Part shown: positions 8,357-15,873 of the stretch, piece after piece | Numbering within the stretch: position 1 is the first letter of the stretch | How the letters are laid out: each line of letters starts with the position of its first letter | Assembly (NCBI RefSeq): GCF_024124825.1 | Contig: NZ_JAMXSS010000002.1 | Location: 186,001-250,000 of the forward strand | Length of the DNA stretch: 64,000 bases | Source: Arthrobacter sp. H16F315 | GTDB taxonomy: Bacteria > Actinomycetota > Actinomycetes > Actinomycetales > Micrococcaceae | Direction of reading: 5' to 3' | The notes under the pieces: model-generated | Told to the model about the DNA's origin: nothing | The model's database searches: none | What the model saw: the letters and a program-made list of their open reading frames with translations, nothing else | Made by a program: the position numbers and the translations under genes

Positions 8357-9589
8357 TTAGGCCCGCTGCAGCTCGACGCCCGCGGCGCCCGGACGTCCGA
8401 CGCCGGCTGCCGGACCGCCGTCGGACCGGCCCGCGCGGCTGTTCCGCTTAGCCCCGGCCGCGGCACATGCCATCACACCGAGGCCCAGGAGTGTGATCCC
8501 GGCGCCGGCCCAGATGGGCGAGGTGTAGCCAAGTCCGGCGGTGATGGTCACGCCACCGAGCCAGGCCCCGAGTGCGTTGCCGACATTGAAGGCGCCAATG
8601 TTAGCGCCGGACGCCAGGGTGGGAGCCGTCGTCGCGTACTTCATCACGCGCATCTGCAGCCCGGGAACGGTGGCGAAGCCGAAGCCGCCGAGCAGGACCA
8701 TGGAGACGATGGTCATCGGCCGGTTGCTGGAGGTGAGGGCGAAGGCCACAAGGACCAGCACGAGGACGGCGAGCACTACGAGCAGGGTGCGGTCCACGTT
8801 CTTGTCAGCGGCCTTGCCGCCGAGGGTGTTGCCAATGAAGAGCCCGACGCCGAAGAGGATAAGAAGCCACGGAACGGTGGTGGCGGAGAAGCCGGTGACC
8901 TCGGTGAGCGTAAAGGCGATGTAGGTGAAGGCGCCAAACATTCCGCCGTAGCCGAGGATGGTGACGAAGATGGAGAGCCAGACCTGGCCGGAGCGGAAGG
9001 CCCGGAGTTCGCCGCGGAGTCCGCCGGGGGCGGCGTCCCCGGACCCTGTCGCGGGGACGAGCGTCAGAATGCCCACGAGGGAAATGATGCCGATGACCGT
9101 GATCGCCCAGAAGGTGGAGCGCCAGCCGGTGGCCTGTCCCAGCATGGTGCCGAACGGCACGCCGAGGACGTTGGCGGCGGTCAGGCCGGTGAACATAATG
9201 GCGATGGCTCCGGCCTTCCTGTTGGGCGCGACCATGCCCGCGGCGACCACGGCGCCAATGCCGAAGAACGCGCCGTGTGACAGCGCGGCGATGATCCGGC
9301 CGAGCATCATCGTCCAGTAGTCGGGTGCAAGCGCCGAGACGAGATTGCCGGCGATGAACAACACCATCAAAACGGCCAGGACCGGCTTGCGCTCGAACCG
9401 CGTCACGGCGGCGGTGAGGACCAGCGCCCCGACGACGACGGCGAGGGCGTAGCCGGAGATCAGCCAGCCCGCGGTGGCCTCGCTGACCTGGAAGTCCGCC
9501 GCCACTTGCGGCAGCAGTCCCATGATGACGAACTCGGTGAGTCCGATCCCGAACCCGCCGAGGGCGAGTGCAATCAGGCCAATTGGCAT
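8357..9589 (-). CDS. MFS transporter, drug:H+ antiporter-1 (AraJ/YdhP-like)
   Basis: A 410-residue twelve-helix permease beginning MPIGLIALALGGFGIGLTEF, typical of the DHA1 AraJ/NepI/YdhP group that exports drugs, nucleosides or sugars. The ATG at 9589 has AAGGAG upstream; the longer open frame to 9997 has no coding character. It is divergent from a MarR regulator, with a long inverted repeat between them, so it is probably a MarR-controlled efflux pump. Confidence 0.88.
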   Translation of the reverse strand: MPIGLIALALGGFGIGLTEFVIMGLLPQVAADFQVSEATAGWLISGYALAVVVGALVLTAAVTRFERKPVLAVLMVLFIAGNLVSALAPDYWTMMLGRIIAALSHGAFFGIGAVVAAGMVAPNRKAGAIAIMFTGLTAANVLGVPFGTMLGQATGWRSTFWAITVIGIISLVGILTLVPATGSGDAAPGGLRGELRAFRSGQVWLSIFVTILGYGGMFGAFTYIAFTLTEVTGFSATTVPWLLILFGVGLFIGNTLGGKAADKNVDRTLLVVLAVLVLVLVAFALTSSNRPMTIVSMVLLGGFGFATVPGLQMRVMKYATTAPTLASGANIGAFNVGNALGAWLGGVTITAGLGYTSPIWAGAGITLLGLGVMACAAAGAKRNSRAGRSDGGPAAGVGRPGAAGVELQRA

Positions 9590-9639
9590 GGCGTGCTCCT
9601 TCAAAACTGTACGGAAAGAATATGCGGGGCGTAAGCTAT

Positions 9640-9695
9640 TAGTTGCAGACGCGCTATTTATTGTTGCACAAGCATTTATAGCGCGCAAGCAACTA
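9640..9695. promoter_or_regulatory. long imperfect palindrome, probable MarR operator
   Basis: Arms TAGTTGCAGACGCGCTAT (9640-9657) and ATAGCGCGCAAGCAACTA (9678-9695) pair at 15 of 18 positions around a 20-base AT-rich centre. The site lies in the 169-base gap between the divergent MFS and MarR starts, which is much more AT-rich than its surroundings and must hold both promoters. Confidence 0.7.
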
Positions 9696-9758
9696 AATGG
9701 TATGCCGCCTGTGCTCCGAGGCTTTTCGGCGCCGGGCCAGCAGATGTAAAGGGGAAGA

Positions 9759-10211
9759 ATGATGGGCATCAAGGACGGCGCCGTCGAGGTCCGGGCACAA
9801 GGCTGGCGGACCCTGGCGGCCCTGCACGGACTGATTGAGGCGGAGCTGGAACGGTCCCTCCAGTCGGTGGCGGGACTCTCCGTCGTCGAGTACACCGTGC
9901 TGGAAGCTCTCAGCCGGCAGGACGGCTGGCACATGAGAATGCAGCAACTGGCCCGCGCCAGCGCGTTGAGCGCAAGCGCCACCACACGCCTGGTCAACCG
10001 GCTGGAGGATCGGGGCCTGCTGACCCGGATCCTGTGCGCGGATGACCGCCGGGGAATCTACACCGAGCTCACCCCCAGTGGCATCACGCTGCTCGAGGAA
10101 GCCCGGCCAAGCCATGACGAGACGTTGGAGCGGGCCCTGGCCGACGCCCAACAAGTGCCGGAGCTGGCCCCACTGGTTCAGGCGCTGCCAACGCTGCACG
10201 CAGCCACCTAG
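9759..10211 (+). CDS. MarR family transcriptional regulator
   Basis: A 150-residue dimeric winged-helix regulator: dimerisation helices at both ends, a recognition helix around ALSASATTRLVNRLEDRGLL, and the wing with CADDRRGIYTELT. It is divergently transcribed from the DHA1 efflux gene across a long palindrome, the standard layout for a ligand-relieved repressor of an efflux pump. Two consecutive ATGs occur at 9759, with AGGGGAA upstream. Confidence 0.9.
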   Translation: MMGIKDGAVEVRAQGWRTLAALHGLIEAELERSLQSVAGLSVVEYTVLEALSRQDGWHMRMQQLARASALSASATTRLVNRLEDRGLLTRILCADDRRGIYTELTPSGITLLEEARPSHDETLERALADAQQVPELAPLVQALPTLHAAT

Positions 10212-10303
10212 GGCCTTGCGGGCCCCGGAGGCGGCCAAGCTCACACCCCGCAACAGTGCCGGGCGGGGTCAGGCGAAGGTGCCGGCCACGAATCGTCGGC
10301 TGG

Positions 10304-11698
10304 CTACCTGGCGGCCAGCCGCTCGAAGTGACGCTCAAGGTCCTCCAGGCTCTTGTCCTTGGTCTCTGGAACGTACTTCGCGGCGAAAGCGATAGCACCC
10401 ACGCCCAGCACGGCGAAAACGAAGAAGGTGTTCCCGAGCCCGATCGCGGCAAGGAGTTGCGGGAAGCCAAAACTTACCAGGAAGTTCACGCTCCACAGGA
10501 CAAAGACCGAGGCGCCCATGCCCAGGCCCCGGATCTTCAGGGGGAAGATCTCGGAAAGCATCAGCCAGGTGACCGGCGAGATCGAGCCCTGCTGGAAGGC
10601 CAGGAACGTCACGGTCAGGGTGAGGACCACGAAGCCGCGGGCGGTGCCTTCGGGCAGGACCAGCGAGCAGAAGCCGATCAGCAGCAGCGCCACCGTTGTG
10701 CCGAGCTGGCCTGTGATGAGCATCCTGCGCCGGCCCACCTTGCCCAGCAGCCAGATCCCCACGAAGGTTGCCACAACGGAGATCACTCCGTTGGCAATGT
10801 TCGCCGTCAAAGCGGCCTCCCGGCCAAAGCCGGATTGGGCGAGGATCTCGGTGCCGTAATACATAATCGAATTCACGCCAGTGATCTGCTGGATGACAGC
10901 GAGCCCGAGGCCCACTACAAAGATGCGCCGAAGCCACGGGACACCGAGATCCTTCCAGGAAACCACCGTGGACTTGTAGTCCTCCACGGCCATGGCTTTG
11001 ACTTCCTCAAACTCTGCCCTGGCCTCGGGCTGGGAGCGGACCCGCTGCAGCACACTGAGCGTTTCGCCAAAGCTGCCCACCGAGGCCAGCCAACGGGGGC
11101 TTTCGGGCATAAAGTTCATGCCGATCCAGAGACCGATCGCCGGCAGCGTCGCGATCACGAGCATCCAGCGCCAGATCCCGCCGGATTCGCCGAAGCTGAC
11201 GCCGAGGTAGGCGTTGAAGATGAAGGCCAGCAGCTGCCCGGTGACAATCATCAGTTCGTTCCGGGTGACGATCCGTCCGCGCTGGGTGCTCGGTGAGACT
11301 TCGGCGAGGTACACCGGCACGGTGACGGAGGCGCCGCCGACGGCAAGCCCGAGAACAAACCGAGCCAGGATCATCACCTCGGTGTTCGGGGCGAAGGTAC
11401 AGGCCAGGGTGCCGATCAGGAAGATGACGGCCAGCACCATGATCATCTTGCGACGCCCGTTGCGGTCCGCCAGGCGCCCGCCAAAGAGGGCGCCGAAGGC
11501 GGCCCCGACGAGCAGCGAGGAGGTCACCAGCCCCTCGGTGAGCGGAGTGAGGCCCAGGTCCTCCTGCATATAAGGCAGGGCACCGTTGATGACGCCCGTG
11601 TCATAACCAAAGAGCAATCCGCCAAGGGTGGAAATAACGGTGGCGGTACGGAGTGCCCGCCGGTGTTTGACCTGGTGTGGCCGTGTGGTTGCCGTCAT
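10304..11698 (-). CDS. sugar porter family MFS transporter
   Basis: About 464 residues with twelve membrane segments and sugar-porter signatures: GGLLFGYDTGVINGALP near the N-terminus, RxGRR-type loops (ADRNGRRKM, GKVGRRRML), QQITGVNSIMYYG in helix 7, PESPRWL, and a C-terminal VPETKDKSLEDLE. It is closest in pattern to inositol, xylose or arabinose:proton symporters. It is transcribed as a single gene; no catabolic genes lie beside it to reveal the substrate. The ATG at 11698 (MTATTRPH) is chosen because it has a GGGAAGG ribosome site upstream. Confidence 0.9.
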   Translation of the reverse strand: MTATTRPHQVKHRRALRTATVISTLGGLLFGYDTGVINGALPYMQEDLGLTPLTEGLVTSSLLVGAAFGALFGGRLADRNGRRKMIMVLAVIFLIGTLACTFAPNTEVMILARFVLGLAVGGASVTVPVYLAEVSPSTQRGRIVTRNELMIVTGQLLAFIFNAYLGVSFGESGGIWRWMLVIATLPAIGLWIGMNFMPESPRWLASVGSFGETLSVLQRVRSQPEARAEFEEVKAMAVEDYKSTVVSWKDLGVPWLRRIFVVGLGLAVIQQITGVNSIMYYGTEILAQSGFGREAALTANIANGVISVVATFVGIWLLGKVGRRRMLITGQLGTTVALLLIGFCSLVLPEGTARGFVVLTLTVTFLAFQQGSISPVTWLMLSEIFPLKIRGLGMGASVFVLWSVNFLVSFGFPQLLAAIGLGNTFFVFAVLGVGAIAFAAKYVPETKDKSLEDLERHFERLAAR

Positions 11699-11822
11699 TC
11701 GCGCACCTTCCCGCAGACGCCCAAATTCCAACCATTTTACGCGATGGCACTGCCGCTTAATCTCGGCGGCGGGCCCTTGCGGCAGCCGTCCGCCAGGCGT
11801 AGCGTTAGCAACCTATAGATTG

Positions 11823-11840
11823 ATCAACGAAATAGTTGAT
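11823..11840. promoter_or_regulatory. probable ArsR-type operator
   Basis: Inverted repeat ATCAAC-N6-GTTGAT just upstream of the ArsR gene, overlapping a TATAGA that could be a -10 box (about 11814). The position suits autorepression of the ArsR-SRPBCC unit. Confidence 0.6.
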
Positions 11841-11904
11841 TACCAGTGACTCCGGGCCGGAGCCCGGTCAAAACACAAATTATCGACGGAAGGTGGTGCA
11901 TCAC

Positions 11905-12267
11905 GTGGACAACGACGACGACGGCATGCTTGACGTAGCCTTCCTGGCGCTGGCCGACCCCGTCCGCCGCAGCATCATCGCCCGGCTCAGCCGCGGCCCG
12001 GCCACCGTGAACGAATTGGCGGAACCCTTTGCGATCACCAAGCAAGCGGTCTCCAAACACATCCAGGTGCTCGAACAGGCGCAGCTGGTCACGCGCAGCC
12101 GTGACGCCCAGCGCCGGCCCGTGCATCTGAACCCCGCACGGCTGGAGGTGCTCACCGCATGGATCGACCAGTACCGGCTGGTCCGCGAGAGGCAGTTTCG
12201 CGGTCTTGACGCCGTGCTTAAAACCCGCGCCGCACTGAGCGGCACACAGGCAAAGGACGCATCATGA
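11905..12267 (+). CDS. ArsR/SmtB family transcriptional regulator
   Basis: About 120 residues of winged helix: FLALADPVRRSIIARL, then a recognition region with AITKQAVSKHIQVLEQAQLV, and a wing with SRDAQRRPVHL. There are no cysteine metal sites, so this is the non-metal class that pairs with SRPBCC proteins. The GTG at 11905 is preceded by GGAAGG; in-frame GTGs at 11893 and 11896 are alternatives. Starts further upstream would overlap the operator. It overlaps the next gene by four bases (ATGA). Confidence 0.85.
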   Translation: MDNDDDGMLDVAFLALADPVRRSIIARLSRGPATVNELAEPFAITKQAVSKHIQVLEQAQLVTRSRDAQRRPVHLNPARLEVLTAWIDQYRLVRERQFRGLDAVLKTRAALSGTQAKDAS

Positions 12268-12746
12268 GGAACGCATTGACTCTGACAGTCCCCGACGGGC
12301 TGCCCTTCATCGACTTTGGGCGCGACTTCGACTTTCCCGTCTCCGAGGTCTTCCGGGCGCACCAGGACCCCGAACTCGTCGCCCGGTGGCTCGGGCCGCG
12401 GCGGGTAAGCATGAGCATTGACCACTATGACTTCAGGACCGGCGGCAGTTACCGCTACACCCACACGGCGCCGGACGGCAGTGCGTACGGCTTCAGCGGC
12501 GTCTTCCACACCGTCCGGGAGAACGAATTCGCCATCCAGACCTTCGAATTCGACGGCTACCCGGACGTGGTGAGCATTGAATTCCTCAGCTTTGAAGACC
12601 TTGGCGGTGGCCGCACCCGGCTCAGCGGCCACGCGGTCTATCCCAGCCTCGAGGCGCGCGACGGCATGGCGAAGTCCGGGATGGAGGGTGGTATGTCCGA
12701 AGGCTATGAACGCCTCGAAGAGGTTCTGGCCGGAGACCCCGGATAA
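12264..12746 (+). CDS. SRPBCC / AHSA1-like domain protein
   Basis: A 160-residue AHSA1-type (Activator of Hsp90 homologue-like) ligand-binding protein: FDFPVSEVFRAHQDPELVARWLGP at the N-terminus, then a curved sheet and a final long helix (GMEGGMSEGYERLEEVL). It is translationally coupled to the ArsR gene by an ATGA overlap, a very common pair in actinobacteria in which the ArsR protein controls the SRPBCC partner. Biochemical role unknown. Confidence 0.85.
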   Translation: MRNALTLTVPDGLPFIDFGRDFDFPVSEVFRAHQDPELVARWLGPRRVSMSIDHYDFRTGGSYRYTHTAPDGSAYGFSGVFHTVRENEFAIQTFEFDGYPDVVSIEFLSFEDLGGGRTRLSGHAVYPSLEARDGMAKSGMEGGMSEGYERLEEVLAGDPG

Positions 12747-12762
12747 GGCACAACCAAACAAC

Positions 12763-12826
12763 CAACGCGGGGCCACCCCCGCCCCCATCCCAGCGAGTGG
12801 GACGGGCCGTCGGTGACCCCGCGTTG
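12763..12826. terminator. terminator between convergent transcripts
   Basis: Interrupted stem CAACGCGGGG...ACC (12763-12777) with GGT...CCCCGCGTTG (12812-12826), with a second small hairpin inside. It lies between the SRPBCC stop (12746) and the sucD stop (12853) and probably serves both strands. Confidence 0.7.
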
Positions 12827-12852
12827 TGGTGTTGCTTGGTGTTGCTTGGCCC

Positions 12853-13755
12853 CTAGAGGGTCGCGAGGACTTCACGCAGGAGCTTGGCGGTCTCGGACGG
12901 CGTCTTGCCGACCTTGACCCCTGCAGCCTCGAGGGCTTCCTGCTTGGCCTGGGCAGTGCCCGCGGAGCCCGAGACGATGGCGCCGGCGTGGCCCATGGTC
13001 TTGCCTTCCGGGGCGGTGAAGCCGGCCACGTAGCCAACAACCGGCTTCGTGACGTGTGCCTTGATGTAATCTGCGGCACGCTCTTCGGCGTCGCCGCCGA
13101 TTTCGCCGATCATGACGATCGCCTTGGTCTCCGGGTCGGCTTCGAAGGCTTCGAGTGCATCGATGTGGGTGGTGCCGATGACCGGGTCTCCGCCGATGCC
13201 GATGGCGGTGGAGAAGCCCAGGTCACGCAGTTCGTACATCATCTGGTAGGTCAGGGTGCCTGACTTGGAGACGAGGCCGATGGGGCCCTTGCCCGTGATG
13301 TTGGCCGGGGTGATGCCGACGAGGGCCTCGCCCGGGGTGATGATGCCGGGGCAGTTCGGTCCGATGATGCGGGTGACCTGCTTGCCGTTGGCGTCCACCT
13401 TGGACTGGGCCAGTGCCCAGAACTCGGCGGAGTCCTGGACCGGCACGCCTTCGGTGATAACAACGACCAGGCCGATGCCGGCCTCGATGGCTTCAACAAC
13501 GGCGTCCTTGGTGAACGCCGGGGGCACGAAGACGATGGAAACGTCAGCCCCGGTCTCGGCCATGGCTTCCTTGACCGTGCCAAAAACGGTGATCTCGGTG
13601 TCGCCGTGCACGACCGTGGTGCCGGCCTTGCGGGCATTAACACCGCCGACCACATTGGTGCCGGCCTTGAGCATCAGCGCGGTGTGCTTGGTGCCTTCGC
13701 CGCCGGTGATGCCCTGGACGATGACCTTGGAGTCCTTATTCAGATAAATAGACAT
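12853..13755 (-). CDS. sucD: succinate-CoA ligase (ADP-forming) alpha subunit
   Basis: A 300-residue CoA-binding subunit of the TCA-cycle enzyme that converts succinyl-CoA to succinate with substrate-level phosphorylation. The N-terminal [20 protein letters not shown] is the CoA-binding Rossmann fold. The active-site phosphohistidine lies in [10 protein letters not shown] near residue 246, and [13 protein letters not shown] is also typical. Full length compared with the family (about 290-300). It lies 12 bases downstream of sucC and is surely co-transcribed. Confidence 0.97.
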   Translation of the reverse strand: MSIYLNKDSKVIVQGITGGEGTKHTALMLKAGTNVVGGVNARKAGTTVVHGDTEITVFGTVKEAMAETGADVSIVFVPPAFTKDAVVEAIEAGIGLVVVITEGVPVQDSAEFWALAQSKVDANGKQVTRIIGPNCPGIITPGEALVGITPANITGKGPIGLVSKSGTLTYQMMYELRDLGFSTAIGIGGDPVIGTTHIDALEAFEADPETKAIVMIGEIGGDAEERAADYIKAHVTKPVVGYVAGFTAPEGKTMGHAGAIVSGSAGTAQAKQEALEAAGVKVGKTPSETAKLLREVLATL

Positions 13756-13767
13756 AGTCGAGTCCCT

Positions 13768-14937
13768 TTACTTCGCTGCGTTGGCGAGCTCGGCGGCCTT
13801 ATCGGCGCCCTCGTCCATGGTGGCTGCCAGGGTAACCAGCGGGTGGTTGGCCTCGGCCAGGATGCGGCGGCCTTCCTCGACGTTGTTGCCGTCGAGGCGG
13901 ACAACCAGCGGCTTGTTCGCGGAGTGGCCCAGCTCGGCCAGGGCACCGACGATGCCCTTGGCGACGGCGTCACAGGCGGTGATGCCGCCGAAGACGTTGA
14001 CGAAAACGGACTTGACCTGCGGGTCGCCCAGGATAACGTCGAGGCCTGCTGCCATCACCTCGGCGGACGCTCCACCGCCGATGTCCAGGAAGTTGGCCGG
14101 CTTGACGTTGCCGTGGTTCTCGCCGGCGTAGGCAACGACGTCGAGCGTGGACATAACCAGTCCTGCGCCGTTGCCGATGATGCCCACGGAGCCGTCGAGC
14201 TTGACGTAGTTGAGGTCTTGGGCCTTGGCTTTGGCTTCGAGCGGATCAGCCGCGTCCTTGTCTTCAAGGGCCGCGTGCTTGGGGTGGCGGAAGCCGGCGT
14301 TCTCGTCGAGGGAGACCTTGCCGTCCAGGGCAACGATGTCGCCGGCTCCGGTCAGCACCAGCGGGTTGACCTCCACAAGGGTGGCGTCTTCCTTTTTGAA
14401 GACATCCCAGAGCTTGAGGATGACGCCGGCAACTTTGCCGCGCAGTTCCTCGGCAAAACCTGCAGCGGCGACGATTTCGTCGGCCTTGGCCTGGTCGATG
14501 CCAACGGCCGGGTCGATCGAGATCTTGGCCAGGGCGTCGGGGCGCTCAACGGCGAGCTGCTCGATTTCCATGCCGCCTTCTACCGAGCACATGGCCAGGT
14601 AGTTGCGGTTGGCCCGGTCCAGAAGGACAGAGAAGTAGTATTCCTCGGCGATGTCAGCGCCTTGGGCGATCATCACGCGGTGAACGGTGTGGCCCTTGAT
14701 GTCCATGCCGAGGATGTTGGTGGAGTGTTCAAACGCCTCGTCAGCGGTCTTAGCGACCTTAACGCCGCCGGCTTTGCCGCGGCCTCCGGCCTTGACCTGC
14801 GCCTTTACGACAGTTACGCCGCCGATTTTCTCGGCAGCTGCCTTTGCTTCTTCAGGGGTATGCGCCACGATGCCAGCAAGCACGGGTACACCGTGCGCCT
14901 CGAACATATCGCGCGCCTGGTATTCAAACAGGTCCAC
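13768..14937 (-). CDS. sucC: succinate-CoA ligase (ADP-forming) beta subunit
   Basis: A 389-residue ATP-grasp subunit ([19 protein letters not shown] at the N-terminus; [15 protein letters not shown] nucleotide lid; C-terminal CoA-ligase domain with [12 protein letters not shown]). It provides nucleotide binding and the succinate site for the SucCD heterodimer. It is first in the sucC-sucD operon, with ATG at 14937. The 223-base upstream gap before the lipoprotein gene should hold its promoter. Confidence 0.97.
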   Translation of the reverse strand: MDLFEYQARDMFEAHGVPVLAGIVAHTPEEAKAAAEKIGGVTVVKAQVKAGGRGKAGGVKVAKTADEAFEHSTNILGMDIKGHTVHRVMIAQGADIAEEYYFSVLLDRANRNYLAMCSVEGGMEIEQLAVERPDALAKISIDPAVGIDQAKADEIVAAAGFAEELRGKVAGVILKLWDVFKKEDATLVEVNPLVLTGAGDIVALDGKVSLDENAGFRHPKHAALEDKDAADPLEAKAKAQDLNYVKLDGSVGIIGNGAGLVMSTLDVVAYAGENHGNVKPANFLDIGGGASAEVMAAGLDVILGDPQVKSVFVNVFGGITACDAVAKGIVGALAELGHSANKPLVVRLDGNNVEEGRRILAEANHPLVTLAATMDEGADKAAELANAAK

Positions 14938-15147
14938 GGTTTAGTGTCCTTCTACGTCGAAGTAGTTTCTGTACAGCCGGACCCCACGTTATCGCGGTTA
15001 CCGGGCTGCGGAATAAACGCACCCTGCGACTAGCTTGGAAACGAGCCACACGGCGCAATGCTCCTCTCGAACTCTAGCCCTTCCTGGGAAGCAGCCCGCC
15101 CCAGAGTACCCCTTATGTGAGTAAGGACACTATTCTATGGAGCGTAG

Positions 15148-15173
15148 AAAAACCCCTAGATTACGGGGTTTTT
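15148..15173 (-). terminator. terminator embedded in the lipoprotein stop codon
   Basis: AAAAACCCC (15148-15156) pairs with GGGGTTTTT (15165-15173) around an eight-base loop. On the minus strand the 5' arm is formed by the last codons (Lys-Thr-Pro) of the lipoprotein gene, the TAA stop lies in the loop, and a run of five T follows the stem: a compact intrinsic terminator. Confidence 0.8.
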
Positions 15174-15868
15174 GGGGCTTCGGAGGGCCCTTGCGAGCCT
15201 TGTTTTCCGGCGTTCTGGATCAGTTCGTAGTGGTCGCGCGACACAAAAAAGGCGACGCCGGCTGAGACGTTTCCGCAGGCGACACCGCCGTTGTAGGCCG
15301 AACATCGCAGCCCGTTTCGCTCCAGGTTCTTGCCCTCGTCGAGGACGGGAAGCTCGGAGATGGAGCCGGTGTGGCTTCCGCGGGGGCCGAACTCCGCTTC
15401 CTGTTCGGTGACACCGGAGCGGCATTCGCCGTAGCCCGCGCGCTCCGGGGTGAGCAACGCGACGCCGCCGAGGTAGCCGAGCCCGGTTCCGCCGCAGGTA
15501 TCCAAAATGTCCGTGGCCTCCGGCGCGGGGTAGGAAGCCAGCTCACAGTGCGCCACCGGGACGGTGGCCAGCTTGTTGTTGGCGCTGTCCGCGAAGCCGT
15601 TCTGCTCATACGGCAGGTTCACGTGCTCGCCCCTGGCCGAAGTCAGGGAGCAGACCACGTTTCGGTCTGCCGAGACGAAGCTGAGGAGGTCCTGGCCGAC
15701 GGCGTACTTCGACGCATCGGCGAGCGGCGCCTGCTTGAGCTGCTCCAGTACTGCCAGCGGCGCGGGCGGGACGTAGTCCGGGTCCTTCTGCGTCACGGTA
15801 CACGCCGTGGCCGCCATTAGGGTAAGGCCGGCCGTGATCCCCAACAGTGTCCGTCGTATGAACTCCAT
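15161..15868 (-). CDS. lipoprotein of unknown function
   Basis: A 235-residue predicted lipoprotein: positively charged start (MEFIRRTLLG), a hydrophobic stretch and a lipobox with Cys near residue 23 (LMAATAC). The mature part has eight further cysteines (for example VCSL, HCEL, DTCGG, ECRSG, RCSA, ACGN), suggesting several disulfides outside the membrane, and a late SAGVAFFVSRDHYELI segment. I do not recognise a domain. It starts five bases downstream of the pcrA stop, so it is probably the distal gene of that transcript, ended by the terminator over its stop codon. Confidence 0.8.
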   Translation of the reverse strand: MEFIRRTLLGITAGLTLMAATACTVTQKDPDYVPPAPLAVLEQLKQAPLADASKYAVGQDLLSFVSADRNVVCSLTSARGEHVNLPYEQNGFADSANNKLATVPVAHCELASYPAPEATDILDTCGGTGLGYLGGVALLTPERAGYGECRSGVTEQEAEFGPRGSHTGSISELPVLDEGKNLERNGLRCSAYNGGVACGNVSAGVAFFVSRDHYELIQNAGKQGSQGPSEAPKTP

Positions 15869-15873
15869 AATGC

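Noticed and set aside
8357..9997. Longer N-terminus for the DHA1 efflux gene
   Set aside because: The extension crosses the MarR gene and the palindromic operator; the ATG at 9589 has a good ribosome site and the family's usual first residues.
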